From Microlunatus antarcticus (lineage in GTDB: Bacteria > Actinomycetota > Actinomycetes > Propionibacteriales > Propionibacteriaceae), in contig NZ_JACHZG010000001.1 in assembly GCF_014193425.1 (NCBI RefSeq), positions 2,232,001 to 2,296,000 of the forward strand: a DNA stretch of 64,000 nucleotides, given 5' to 3'. The position numbers and the translations under genes are program-made. Positions 32,195 through 39,749 of the stretch are shown here, piece by piece. The notes beneath the pieces are model-generated. The model was not told the origin of the DNA. It did not search any database and saw nothing but the letters and a program-made list of their open reading frames with translations. Within the stretch, counting starts at the first letter, position 1; every line of letters begins with the position of its first letter.

Positions 32195-33283
32195 ATGACC
32201 GTCGCGCTCCCCCGCCGGCTGGTCGTCCTGCTCGTCGCGCTGCTGCTGGCGGGCGCTGCCCTGACCCTGCGCACCACCCCGGCACCGGCCGCCGAGGCCA
32301 CCCTCGAGGGCATCGACGTCGGTACGAGCCAGGCGAACCTCGACTTCGCCGCGGCGGCCCAGGCCGGCGTGAAGTTCGCCGTCGTCAAGGCCGGCGGCTC
32401 CCAGCTGAGCAGCAGCCCGTACGTCAGCCCCTACTACGCGCGCCAGGTCGACAGTGCCCGCTCGGCCGGCATGAAGGTCGGCCACTACTGGCTGGTCGGC
32501 GACTTCCAGACCCCGACCGCCGCCGCGGACTACTTCGTCGACCACCTGCACGGCTACCGGGCCGGCGACGTCCTCGCCGTCGACGACGAGCTCCTCGACG
32601 GGTCGAAGACCTTGTGGGACGACGCCAAGATCACGACCTTCCTCGACGAGGTGAAGCGGCGCGTGCCGACCGCCGTGCTCTGGTTCTACATCGGTGCGAA
32701 CGACCTCCGGACACGCGGTCCGTGGACCTCGACCATCGCCACCGGGGCCAAGCTCTGGGTCGCGGTCTACGGCCCGAACAACGGCACGTACACCGGTCCG
32801 CCGGACATCGCCTCGGCCTATCCCTCGTACGCGGTCCACCAGTACACCTCCAAGGCCGCGCTCTACGGGGTCAAGGAGCTCGACCGCGACCGCGCGTCCG
32901 CTAGCGCGTTCACCGCCGCCGGTGGCGGGACGACGACACCGCCACCGACGACCACGAAGCTGCCGAAGACGTCCACGCAGAGCGACGGCGTGCCGGGCAC
33001 CGTGTTCTGGCAGCGGGCGCAGCACTGGCTCGCGATCTCCGACGGCTACACCGGGCCGATCGACGGCAAGCCGGGCACGAACACGTACCAGGCGCTCCAG
33101 CGCGACCTCGCCGCGCACTGGGGCTACACCGGCCCGGTCGACGGGGCACCTGGCGCCAACACCTACCGGGCGTGGCAGCGCCAGGCGGCGGCGTACGGCT
33201 ACACCGGCCCGATCGACGGCGAGATGGGCCCGAACTCCTACCGGGCGATCGCGACGTTCCTGAACGAGGACCGGTGGGACTGA
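32195..33283 (+). CDS. Secreted GH25 muramidase with peptidoglycan-binding repeats
   Basis: A secreted lysozyme-type protein of 362 residues. Sec signal (LVVLLVALLLAGAALTL), GH25 domain (about 35-240) with the first catalytic Asp region EGIDVGTSQANLDFA and the DxE motif in LAVDDELLDG. A Thr/Pro linker (TTTPPPTTTKLPKTS) joins it to three peptidoglycan-binding repeats ending FLNEDRWD. These repeats are nearly the same as those of the preceding M23-like protein, which ends FLNDDRWD, so the two genes share a duplicated wall-binding module. Two-base spacing after the M23 stop. Likely cleaves MurNAc-GlcNAc bonds in the cell's own or competitors' wall. Confidence 0.85.
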   Translation: MTVALPRRLVVLLVALLLAGAALTLRTTPAPAAEATLEGIDVGTSQANLDFAAAAQAGVKFAVVKAGGSQLSSSPYVSPYYARQVDSARSAGMKVGHYWLVGDFQTPTAAADYFVDHLHGYRAGDVLAVDDELLDGSKTLWDDAKITTFLDEVKRRVPTAVLWFYIGANDLRTRGPWTSTIATGAKLWVAVYGPNNGTYTGPPDIASAYPSYAVHQYTSKAALYGVKELDRDRASASAFTAAGGGTTTPPPTTTKLPKTSTQSDGVPGTVFWQRAQHWLAISDGYTGPIDGKPGTNTYQALQRDLAAHWGYTGPVDGAPGANTYRAWQRQAAAYGYTGPIDGEMGPNSYRAIATFLNEDRWD

Positions 33284-34329
33284 TGAACAGGATGATCATG
33301 ACTCGACGACGTACCCGCACCCTGATGATCACGACGCTGCTCGTCGGCGTGGTGTCCGCGACCATGCTGACGGGGGCGCCGGCCACGGCCGCGCCGGTAG
33401 TCTCGGACCGGACGCTGCGGGTCTACAGCAACAACATGGAGAACCTCGTGCTGAACAGCAGCACGGACTCGAGCGACGGCGACAACCTCTGCGACCGGGT
33501 CTCGGGTCCGGAGCACCTGGCCTCGATGCTCGTCGACGACAGCGGTCGCCCCGGCACCGGCGGTGTCGTCGCCCCCGACCTCCTGATCCTGCAGCAGGTG
33601 CGCGGGCAGGGTCAGGCCGACGCGTACGCCGACCAGCTCTCGGCCAAGTTCGGCTACGCGGCGGGGACCTACAAGGCGATCGTGGTGTGGCAGGACCCGG
33701 AGCCGTGGGGCGGCTCGCACCACTGCGCCACCTCCGCGCTCGGCGACCTGAAGAAGAAGCAGACCAACGGCATCGTCTACAACAGCGCCCGGCTCGGCCT
33801 GACCGCGAAGGCGGACTACTGGAGCGCCGGCTGGCTCCAGCCCGGCGCGACCTACGCCGGCGGCGCGGGGTGCGTGCTCTACAAGGGCGCGGACGCCGAC
33901 GGACCCGGCGCCGACGCGTACAAGTGGAAGCGGACGAGCGCGATCGCGGCCAAGTTCACCGTGAAGGCGACGGGTACGACCGTCTTCGCGGCCACGATGC
34001 ACCTCCCGGAGGAGAACCGCCAGAACGGGTGCGCGGGGGACGGCGACGCCGGGATCGGCGGAACGGGCATCCACCTCGGGGCGAGCGCGACCAGCCTGCT
34101 CGGCTCGTCGACCGTGAGGGTCGTGGGGATGGACGCCAACCGGACGGGGATCCCGGCCTCGACGTTGAGCGGCTACGGCCTCCAGGGCTACGGCAGCGGG
34201 GCCACCAGCGGGTCGAGCAAGATCGACTACCTCTTCGCCAACGGCGGCGTGCACGCCTCCCCCGTCGGGTACACCGTCGCCGGCACCAGGTCCAACCACA
34301 AGGCGCTGTACAGCTTCATCGACTTCTGA
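33283..34329 (+). CDS. Secreted endonuclease/exonuclease/phosphatase-fold protein
   Basis: A secreted protein of 348 residues of the EEP superfamily (DNase I, sphingomyelinase and inositol phosphatase relatives). The signal peptide is LMITTLLVGVVSATMLTGAP. EEP pattern: LRVYSNNMENLV at the start of the mature protein, PDLLILQQVRGQ (Gln where a metal-binding Glu is usual), MHLPEE, VVGMDANRT and a final SNHKALYSFI. The missing Glu is notable. The ATG overlaps the GH25 stop by one base (TGATG), so it is the third gene of the wall operon. It may attack extracellular DNA or phospholipid; the substrate is not readable. Confidence 0.75.
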   Translation: MNRMIMTRRRTRTLMITTLLVGVVSATMLTGAPATAAPVVSDRTLRVYSNNMENLVLNSSTDSSDGDNLCDRVSGPEHLASMLVDDSGRPGTGGVVAPDLLILQQVRGQGQADAYADQLSAKFGYAAGTYKAIVVWQDPEPWGGSHHCATSALGDLKKKQTNGIVYNSARLGLTAKADYWSAGWLQPGATYAGGAGCVLYKGADADGPGADAYKWKRTSAIAAKFTVKATGTTVFAATMHLPEENRQNGCAGDGDAGIGGTGIHLGASATSLLGSSTVRVVGMDANRTGIPASTLSGYGLQGYGSGATSGSSKIDYLFANGGVHASPVGYTVAGTRSNHKALYSFIDF

Positions 34330-34339
34330 GTGCCTCGCC

Positions 34340-34355
34340 GGGCGGCCCTCCGCCC
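34340..34355 (+). terminator. Hairpin after the wall-enzyme operon
   Basis: GGGCGG-ccct-CCGCCC, ten bases after the EEP gene stop, followed by GAAC with no T-tract. It is a plausible operon end. Confidence 0.4.
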
Positions 34356-34367
34356 GAACAGTCAGGC

Positions 34368-34754
34368 ATGGTCACCAACCGCACAGACGAGTTCGCCACC
34401 GCCCTCACCGCACTCGAGGGCGGTGGTGGGCTCGACACGTTCCTCACGGTCTTCGCCGACGACGTCGAGCTCCACCGGCCCGAGACCCAGCAGGAGCTCG
34501 ACGGGATCGACGGGGCCCGGTCTTTCTGGCGGCAGTACCTCGGCATGTTCGACGAGATCCGCTCCGACTTCAGCCGGGTCGTCGACGGCCCGGTCGGCGT
34601 GCTCGAGTGGACCAGCACCGGCCGGCTCGCGAGCGGCGCCCCGATCACGTACGCCGGCGTCAGCCTCCTCGACTTCGACGACGCCGGGAAGGTGACGCGG
34701 TTCGCGACGTACTTCGACACCCAGGCCTTCGGCCCGACGCCCGCGGCCTCCTAG
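34368..34754 (+). CDS. NTF2-like (SnoaL-type) protein
   Basis: A small cytoplasmic protein of 128 residues with the cone-shaped NTF2-like fold: FLTVFADDVELHRPETQQEL, ARSFWRQYLGMFDEIRSDFS, VLEWTSTGRLASGAPITYAG, and ARG/aromatic ending KVTRFATYFDTQAF. Members are polyketide cyclases, isomerases or orphan ligand binders. Nothing in the neighbourhood fixes a role. The ATG has no strong ribosome site. Confidence 0.75.
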   Translation: MVTNRTDEFATALTALEGGGGLDTFLTVFADDVELHRPETQQELDGIDGARSFWRQYLGMFDEIRSDFSRVVDGPVGVLEWTSTGRLASGAPITYAGVSLLDFDDAGKVTRFATYFDTQAFGPTPAAS

Positions 34755-34783
34755 GCCCGGCTGGAGAGGACCGCCAGTCGGCC

Positions 34784-34813
34784 CTGCCGCCCGTCCGTCG
34801 CAGCGGGCGGCAG
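34784..34813 (+). promoter_or_regulatory. 10-bp hairpin overlapping the SIS gene start region
   Basis: CTGCCGCCCG and CGGGCGGCAG form a perfect 10-bp stem with a 10-base loop. The 3' arm ends nine bases before the GTG at 34823 and contains the start of CAGGAT, which is also the possible leaderless -10 box. It may terminate the NTF2-like transcript or control the SIS gene. Confidence 0.45.
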
Positions 34814-34822
34814 GATCGACCC

Positions 34823-36007
34823 GTGAGCACCTCGAGCCCGATCCCCTCCCCCGCGTCCGGCACCTCCCACCTCGAGCGCGAGATCCTGCAGCAGCCCGCC
34901 GTCTGGCGCGACCTCGCGGCGAGCCTGCGCGACCTCGACCTCGCACCGTTCCTGCGTCCGGTGCTCGACCGGCCCGACGCCCGCATCCTGCTGACCGGGG
35001 CCGGCACGAGTGCGTACGCCGGGCAGGTCGCCGCGCCCCACCTCACCCGCGTGCTCGGCCGACGCGTCGAGCCGGTCGCGACCACCGACCTCGTGTCCAA
35101 TCCGCTCGAGATCCTCCTCCCGGGCGTGCCGACGCTGCTGGTCTCGTTCGCCCGGTCCGGCAACAGCCCCGAGAGCCTGGCCGCGTGCGACCTGGCCGAC
35201 CAGGTCCTCGGCGACGTCTCGCACCTGGTGCTCACCTGCAACCCGGACGGCGCGCTCGCACGGGCGCACGCCGACCGGGCACGTTCCCGGGTCGTGCTGA
35301 TGCCGGCGGCAGCCGACGACCAGAGCTTCGCCATGACGTCGAGCTTCACCTCGATGGTCCTGGCCGTGCTGCAGCTGCTCGGTCCCGATGCTCTGGCCGA
35401 CGGCGCGGACGACGGGGTCGAAGCCCTGGCGCGGGCGGCCGAGAGCGTCCTGCGGCAGCGGGACCGCGTGGCCGAGCTGGCGGGGCGCGTGCACGAGCGC
35501 GTCGTCTACCTGGGCAGCGGCGCCCTGACCGGGCTGGCCCGCGAGTGCTCCCTCAAGCTGACCGAGGTCACCGCCGGGCAGGTGGTCGGCCTGCCGGAGT
35601 CGTCGCTCGGCTACCGCCACGGACCCAAGGCCGCGCTGACGCCGGAGACGCTGGCCCTCGTGCTGGTCTCGAGCGACCCGTACGCCCGCCGCTACGACCT
35701 CGACATCGTCGCCGAGCTCGCCGCGGCGCTGCCGCCGGGGCAGACCGTGGCCGTGTCCGCCGCCGCCCTGGCCGACGACCTCGGACCCGACGTCGAGGTG
35801 GTCCGCATCGACCTGGACCCGACCGTCCCCGACGCCTTCCTCGCCCTGCCGACGGTGCTCGTCGGGCAGCTGCTCGCGCTGGAGTCGGCCGCCCGCCGCG
35901 GCCTCGACCCGGACGTCCCGTTCCCGGGCGGCGAGGTCAACCGCGTGGTCCGCGGGGTGCACATCCACCCGCTTTCCACGTCGCCCGCCGAGGTCTCACC
36001 GGCCTGA
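34823..36007 (+). CDS. SIS-domain sugar isomerase/deaminase (AgaS-like)
   Basis: A cytoplasmic protein of 394 residues with two SIS (sugar isomerase) domains. The first has LLTGAGTSAYAGQVA and SFARSGNSPESLAACDLA (phosphosugar-binding Ser/Thr loop); the second has VYLGSGALTGLARECSLKL then ESSLGYRHGPKAALT. It lacks the glutaminase domain of GlmS, so it matches AgaS, the tagatose/galactosamine-6-phosphate isomerase-deaminase, or a related amino-sugar-phosphate enzyme. GTG start with CAGGAT six bases upstream. No kinase or transporter lies beside it. Confidence 0.8.
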   Translation: MSTSSPIPSPASGTSHLEREILQQPAVWRDLAASLRDLDLAPFLRPVLDRPDARILLTGAGTSAYAGQVAAPHLTRVLGRRVEPVATTDLVSNPLEILLPGVPTLLVSFARSGNSPESLAACDLADQVLGDVSHLVLTCNPDGALARAHADRARSRVVLMPAAADDQSFAMTSSFTSMVLAVLQLLGPDALADGADDGVEALARAAESVLRQRDRVAELAGRVHERVVYLGSGALTGLARECSLKLTEVTAGQVVGLPESSLGYRHGPKAALTPETLALVLVSSDPYARRYDLDIVAELAAALPPGQTVAVSAAALADDLGPDVEVVRIDLDPTVPDAFLALPTVLVGQLLALESAARRGLDPDVPFPGGEVNRVVRGVHIHPLSTSPAEVSPA

Positions 36008-36022
36008 TCGGGCGAGCATCGG

Positions 36023-36457
36023 TCAGCTCACGGGCGCGCCGTCTGGGCCGGACGGCGCCACGTGCGCGAGGACCCGCGCGACGGCGTCCCGGCGCCCGAG
36101 CCGCCCCAGTTCGAGCGGCTTGGCCAGCAGGTCACGGTGCCCCTCGAGCGCGAGCTCGTCGTGCTCGAGGTGCCGGAACCCCATGCTCCAGTCGGGAAAC
36201 CGCCGTCGGGGCGCATGCGCCACCCAGATGTTCGCGACGTCGTGGTGGCGCGGGTCGGCGGCGATCCGGCGGTAGAGGGCGCGGACGACCTCCTCCTCGC
36301 CCTCGAGCACCTGCATGAAGACGTCGTCGCGGTAGAGCAGCAGCCCGGTCACGTCGACCGCGGCGTTCGCCGTCCGGCTCTGGGCGAGCAGGGCCGTGAG
36401 GTCGGCCTGGTCCCAAGGCTCGGCCGCGACGCTGACGTACACGGTGCAGAAGATCAC
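36023..36457 (-). CDS. BLUF-domain blue-light sensor protein
   Basis: A short BLUF protein of 144 residues. The flavin-site residues Tyr7 (CTVYVSV), Asn31 (TANAAVDVTG), Gln49 (FMQVLEGEE) and Trp90/Met92 (DWSMGF) are all kept. The C-terminal 45 residues are helical and basic/acidic without an output domain. It lies 22 bp downstream of a second BLUF gene in the same direction. GTG start with TAACAC six bases upstream, a slightly off TANNNT box. Confidence 0.9.
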   Translation of the reverse strand: MIFCTVYVSVAAEPWDQADLTALLAQSRTANAAVDVTGLLLYRDDVFMQVLEGEEEVVRALYRRIAADPRHHDVANIWVAHAPRRRFPDWSMGFRHLEHDELALEGHRDLLAKPLELGRLGRRDAVARVLAHVAPSGPDGAPVS

Positions 36458-36479
36458 CCGGCGGTGTTACCCAGCCGCG

Positions 36480-37118
36480 TCAGCGCGAGCCGCTCGCCTC
36501 GAGCGCCCACAGCGCGTTCTTGGCCGTGGGGCACGGGTACTCGTCCAGCACCGCCGACCCGTACGCGCGGCACTCCCGGCACCGCACCCGCGAGCGACCG
36601 TCCGCGTCGTCGACGACCTCGGCCTCGTGCCCGTTCAGGATGATTCCGAGCGCGCCGACCAGACGGTCCCCGCTGACGAGGGCGCGGCGCAGCGCGGTCC
36701 GACGCCGCTCCAGGTAGTCCTGCTGCTCGACGGTGCCGGCGGGCAGCGTGATCGGCGCGCCCGACTGCACGGCCAGCTCGTCGACACGGGTCGCCGCCCC
36801 GACGGCGTTCAGCGCCGGATCGCGGTCGAGGTCCTCGAACCCCATGGTCCAGCTCGGGAAGCGACGTTCCGTAGCCTTGCTGGTCCAGACGTTCGTGACG
36901 TCCTGGTGGCGCACGTCCATCCGGATCCGGTCGTAGAGGGCGTGCACCTCGTCCTGCTCGCCCTCGAGCATCTGCATCACCCGGCCGGCACGGTAGAGCA
37001 GCAGGCCGGTGATCCCCCGCTCCGCGTTGCGCGCCCGGCTCGTCGCCAGGAGCTCGGCCAGCTCGGGGTCGCTCATCGGCCGCACCATCACGCTCGTGTA
37101 GGCGGTCGTGAACATCAT
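36480..37118 (-). CDS. BLUF-domain protein with C-terminal Cys-rich extension
   Basis: A BLUF protein of 212 residues. The photocycle residues Tyr7, Asn31, Gln49, Trp90 and Met92 are present (TTAYTS, ARNAERGITG, VMQMLEGEQ, SWTMGF). After the BLUF domain comes a helical segment (about 110-165) and a short C-terminal patch with Cys180-x2-Cys183 and Cys196 (RVRCRECRAYGSAV, EYPCPTAKNAL). That patch could bind zinc or act as a redox switch. Such an extension on a short BLUF protein is unusual. ATG start with TACTCT six bases upstream. It heads a probable two-gene unit with the other BLUF gene. Confidence 0.85.
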   Translation of the reverse strand: MMFTTAYTSVMVRPMSDPELAELLATSRARNAERGITGLLLYRAGRVMQMLEGEQDEVHALYDRIRMDVRHQDVTNVWTSKATERRFPSWTMGFEDLDRDPALNAVGAATRVDELAVQSGAPITLPAGTVEQQDYLERRRTALRRALVSGDRLVGALGIILNGHEAEVVDDADGRSRVRCRECRAYGSAVLDEYPCPTAKNALWALEASGSR

Positions 37119-37124
37119 GGGCTC

Positions 37125-37130
37125 AGAGTA
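37125..37130 (-). promoter_or_regulatory. Leaderless -10 box TACTCT for the tandem BLUF genes
   Basis: TACTCT lies exactly six bases before the ATG at 37118. Confidence 0.55.
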
Positions 37131-37270
37131 GGGACGTTCCGCGGGCCTGGCGGCCAGGTCGCGCGGACGAGTGGTTCTCCGGGGACGGCACGGCTGTCAG
37201 CGGGCGAAGGCGTCTCACGTTCGGACGGTTCGAGGTCGCCGGTCGTCAGGTAGTAGAGTCCTCGACTGCG

Positions 37271-37288
37271 GCTCTGCCTCGGCAGAGC
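37271..37288 (+). promoter_or_regulatory. Hairpin in the tRNA-Pro 5' leader
   Basis: GCTCTGCC-tc-GGCAGAGC is a perfect 8-bp stem followed by TTT, ending four bases before the mature tRNA. It may guide 5' processing or attenuate read-through. No plus-strand gene ends just upstream that would need a terminator here. Confidence 0.5.
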
Positions 37289-37292
37289 TTTG

Positions 37293-37366
<74 letters not shown>

Positions 37367-37395
37367 CCGGCTTATGGCCTGGTCACAACATGTTT

Positions 37396-37417
37396 GGCCG
37401 CTCCGTGAGGAGCGGCC
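37396..37417 (+). terminator. GC hairpin after tRNA-Pro
   Basis: GGCCGCTCC-gtga-GGAGCGGCC is a perfect 9-bp stem 29 bases after the tRNA, without a T-tract after it. Probable tRNA terminator. Confidence 0.6.
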
Positions 37418-37426
37418 CGACGGGTC

Positions 37427-37494
37427 GGCGAACGGTTCGACCGGATCAGGTGCCAGGTCTAGTCCTCCTCATCTCTCGCCTCGAACCGTTCGCC
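37427..37494. repeat. Perfect 14-bp inverted repeat around 40 bp
   Basis: GGCGAACGGTTCGA (37427-37440) and TCGAACCGTTCGCC (37481-37494) are exact reverse complements separated by 40 bases. The stem would end 56 bases before the likely start of the PLD-like gene. It could be a structured leader, a terminal inverted repeat of a tiny decayed element, or a recombination site next to the tRNA. Confidence 0.65.
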
Positions 37495-37550
37495 TGAGCT
37501 CCCCGGATAGCGGAGGATGCAGCCGTGGCGACGACACCCCAGACAGCTCC

Positions 37551-38984
37551 TTGACCGGCCAGGCCACGCCCGGCGCCCACGCTGGGCACCGTCGGCCAGC
37601 GAGACCAGCGCGGCGTCCCCTGCTCCAGGCGCGCCTCCTGCTCCTCGCCCTGACGATCGCCGTGCTCCTCGGCCTCGTGCCCGGTGCGGCCCCGGCGTAC
37701 GCCAGGCCCGGCTCCCCGATCGGCACCAGCACGACCGCCCCGGGTCCGCTCCCGCTCGGCTACCTCCCCATCACCCCCGACGGCGCCGGCACCGCCTGCC
37801 ACGTCAAGACGCTCGAGGGCTGCGAGCAGGCCGCGCTGATCGTCCGGGCGATCAACGCCACCCCCTGCACCGGGCGCATCACCGCAACGTTCTACTCGAT
37901 GTCGATCGACGCCTACGCCGACGCTCTCGTCGGTCGTGAGAAGTGCGGGACCGACCTCCACATCCTGACCTGGCACGGGGTCGACGACGACGGCGAGCTG
38001 ATCAAGGACAGCAAGCAGCTGCGTCGCATCAAGGCCGCGGTCAAGAAGTACGGCAACGGTTGGTACAAGAGCTGCCGCTACTCCTGCTACGACACCCGCG
38101 GTGAGGGCACGATGCACATGAAGGAGTGGCTGTTCAGCTCGACCGGTGACCAGCAGGACGTGATCATCCACTCGGAGAACAACGCCACCACCAACGGCGA
38201 CCTCGTCCACTTCGGTTCGCTCACCGTGCTGTCCGACAGCTGCGCGTACACGGCCCTGACCGCCTGGGTCGACCTGGGTCGCCAGGACAAGGCCCAGACC
38301 ACGCCGCAGCCGATCTCCACGTGCGACGGTCGGCAGACCTTCCACGTCGCTCCGACCAAGAAGAACGCAGCCCTCGACCTGCTCAAGGCGATCAAGGAAC
38401 CGGCGCCGGGGTGCCGCGTCGAGCACGACATGAACCAGGTGACCATCGACGCCCCGACCGACGAGGTCATCCGCCTGCACAAGGCCGGCTGCCAGACCCG
38501 TGCCGTCGTCGACTGGAAGCTGTTCAGCCGCGGCGAGCTGAAGTCCGCCTCCCAGATGAAGCAGATCCGCCGCCTCGTCGCCGCTGGCGTCCCCACCTTC
38601 GACGCCAGCTGGAAGGCGACCGCGTACAACCACCGAAAGGCCACGATCGCGGAGAACGGCGACGTCCGCTGGGCGGCGAGCGGCGCGACGAACCAGACGA
38701 CGGGCTCGTTCAAGAGCGCGAACATCCTGCTCGTGTCACGCGTCAGCACCGACGTCACGGCCGCGTTCGCGGCCTCGGACGTGATGGTCGCTTACTCGCA
38801 CGAGCTCACCGTGAAGTCCGTCGGCTGCGTGGGCGCCAAGAAGAAGCAGCCCGCCGGCTGCATCGCCAAGACCAGCCGCTCGTCGGCGCTCGCGACTTCC
38901 GCAGCCGACCGCAGGGAAGCAGCTGATTCCGCAGACCTGACCGAGAGTCACGGTGAGCGCTCGAGCGAGCTCGGCGAGGACTAG
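37551..38984 (+). CDS. Secreted phospholipase D-like domain protein
   Basis: A secreted protein of about 477 residues. Signal helix LLQARLLLLALTIAVLLGLV, then two PLD-like halves. The first HxK motif is GTMHMKEWLFSSTG with the usual later residues changed to FSS, and the second is YNHRKATIAENGDVRWAASG. Many Cys residues suggest disulfides (CRYSCYDTRG). It may cleave phosphodiesters in lipid or nucleic acid outside the cell. The start is uncertain. GGAGG at 37512 would serve the GTG at 37525, but that frame stops after nine codons. The correct frame offers TTG at 37551 (used here). A one-base N-terminal frameshift or a short leader peptide is possible. Confidence 0.7.
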   Translation: MTGQATPGAHAGHRRPARPARRPLLQARLLLLALTIAVLLGLVPGAAPAYARPGSPIGTSTTAPGPLPLGYLPITPDGAGTACHVKTLEGCEQAALIVRAINATPCTGRITATFYSMSIDAYADALVGREKCGTDLHILTWHGVDDDGELIKDSKQLRRIKAAVKKYGNGWYKSCRYSCYDTRGEGTMHMKEWLFSSTGDQQDVIIHSENNATTNGDLVHFGSLTVLSDSCAYTALTAWVDLGRQDKAQTTPQPISTCDGRQTFHVAPTKKNAALDLLKAIKEPAPGCRVEHDMNQVTIDAPTDEVIRLHKAGCQTRAVVDWKLFSRGELKSASQMKQIRRLVAAGVPTFDASWKATAYNHRKATIAENGDVRWAASGATNQTTGSFKSANILLVSRVSTDVTAAFAASDVMVAYSHELTVKSVGCVGAKKKQPAGCIAKTSRSSALATSAADRREAADSADLTESHGERSSELGED

Positions 38985-39092
38985 GACGTCGCTTCAGCAA
39001 GAACCCGACCCACTGCACGCAAAGCCGACCGTCGTACGGCCGGCGAACGCCGCATGCCTCTCCGTCGATCGGTCGCCACTTCCCTCAAGAGG

Positions 39093-39749
39093 TCAGACGG
39101 CCGATCGCCGCATCGGGTTAGCAAACTCGACAGCCGCCTCCTCGAGGCGGTCTTCGAGCGCCTCGGCACCGTGCTCGACCTTGAACTCCCGCTCGGCTGT
39201 CGTGATGGGCTGGACCGCCAGCACCTGGATGTGCCCGTTCAGCCAAGCGCAGACCTCGAGGTCAGGACCGTAGGCGTAGGGCAATCCGATCAGCTCGTAC
39301 TCGCAGGCTGAGCCAGGTGTCCAGGCTTCGCCGATGGGCACCGTGTGGCCCAGATCGAGGCGTTGGTCCGGCGGGCCGGCGTGGTAGTACGCCAGCATCG
39401 TCAGGACCTCCACGTGCCGCAGATCGTCGGCGTTGGTCGAGAGCACGAATTCCAGGCCATGGCCGGCCTCCGCAGTCGCGCCCCAGCACCCCGCGGTGAG
39501 AAAGGTCCACCCCGAGAAGCGGGGTCCCGGGCCGACCTTGTAGACGAAGAACCCGGGTATGCGCCGCTCGACGGGCCCGAGAGGCCATCGTTCCTGGCTG
39601 ATGGAGTGTGTTCCGAAGTACGAGGCGACGTGCCGCTCGAGCGCATGATTCCAGGACGCGACGTCGTAGTGCGGCACGCGGTCACCGTAGCCGGGCCAAG
39701 ACTGTCCTCCGGCCGCGGAAGAGGGTGGGCATCGTCTCGAGCCGATCAT
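39093..39749 (-). CDS. Suppressor-of-fused (SUFU) domain protein
   Basis: A cytoplasmic protein of up to 218 residues with the bacterial SUFU-domain pattern: WNHALERHVASYFG, GFFVYKVGPGPRFSGWTFLT, GCWGATAEAGHGLEFVLSTN, and PYAYGPDLEVCAWLNGHIQV. In bacteria such domains are often immunity proteins against toxins or are accessory genes of unknown role. The ATG at 39747-39749 directly follows the TGA of the upstream frameshifted gene, suggesting coupling; a GTG at 39675-39677 closer to the domain is an alternative. Base composition is lower in GC than the genes to the left, in keeping with an accessory region. No toxin gene is seen beside it. Confidence 0.7.
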   Translation of the reverse strand: MIGSRRCPPSSAAGGQSWPGYGDRVPHYDVASWNHALERHVASYFGTHSISQERWPLGPVERRIPGFFVYKVGPGPRFSGWTFLTAGCWGATAEAGHGLEFVLSTNADDLRHVEVLTMLAYYHAGPPDQRLDLGHTVPIGEAWTPGSACEYELIGLPYAYGPDLEVCAWLNGHIQVLAVQPITTAEREFKVEHGAEALEDRLEEAAVEFANPMRRSAV

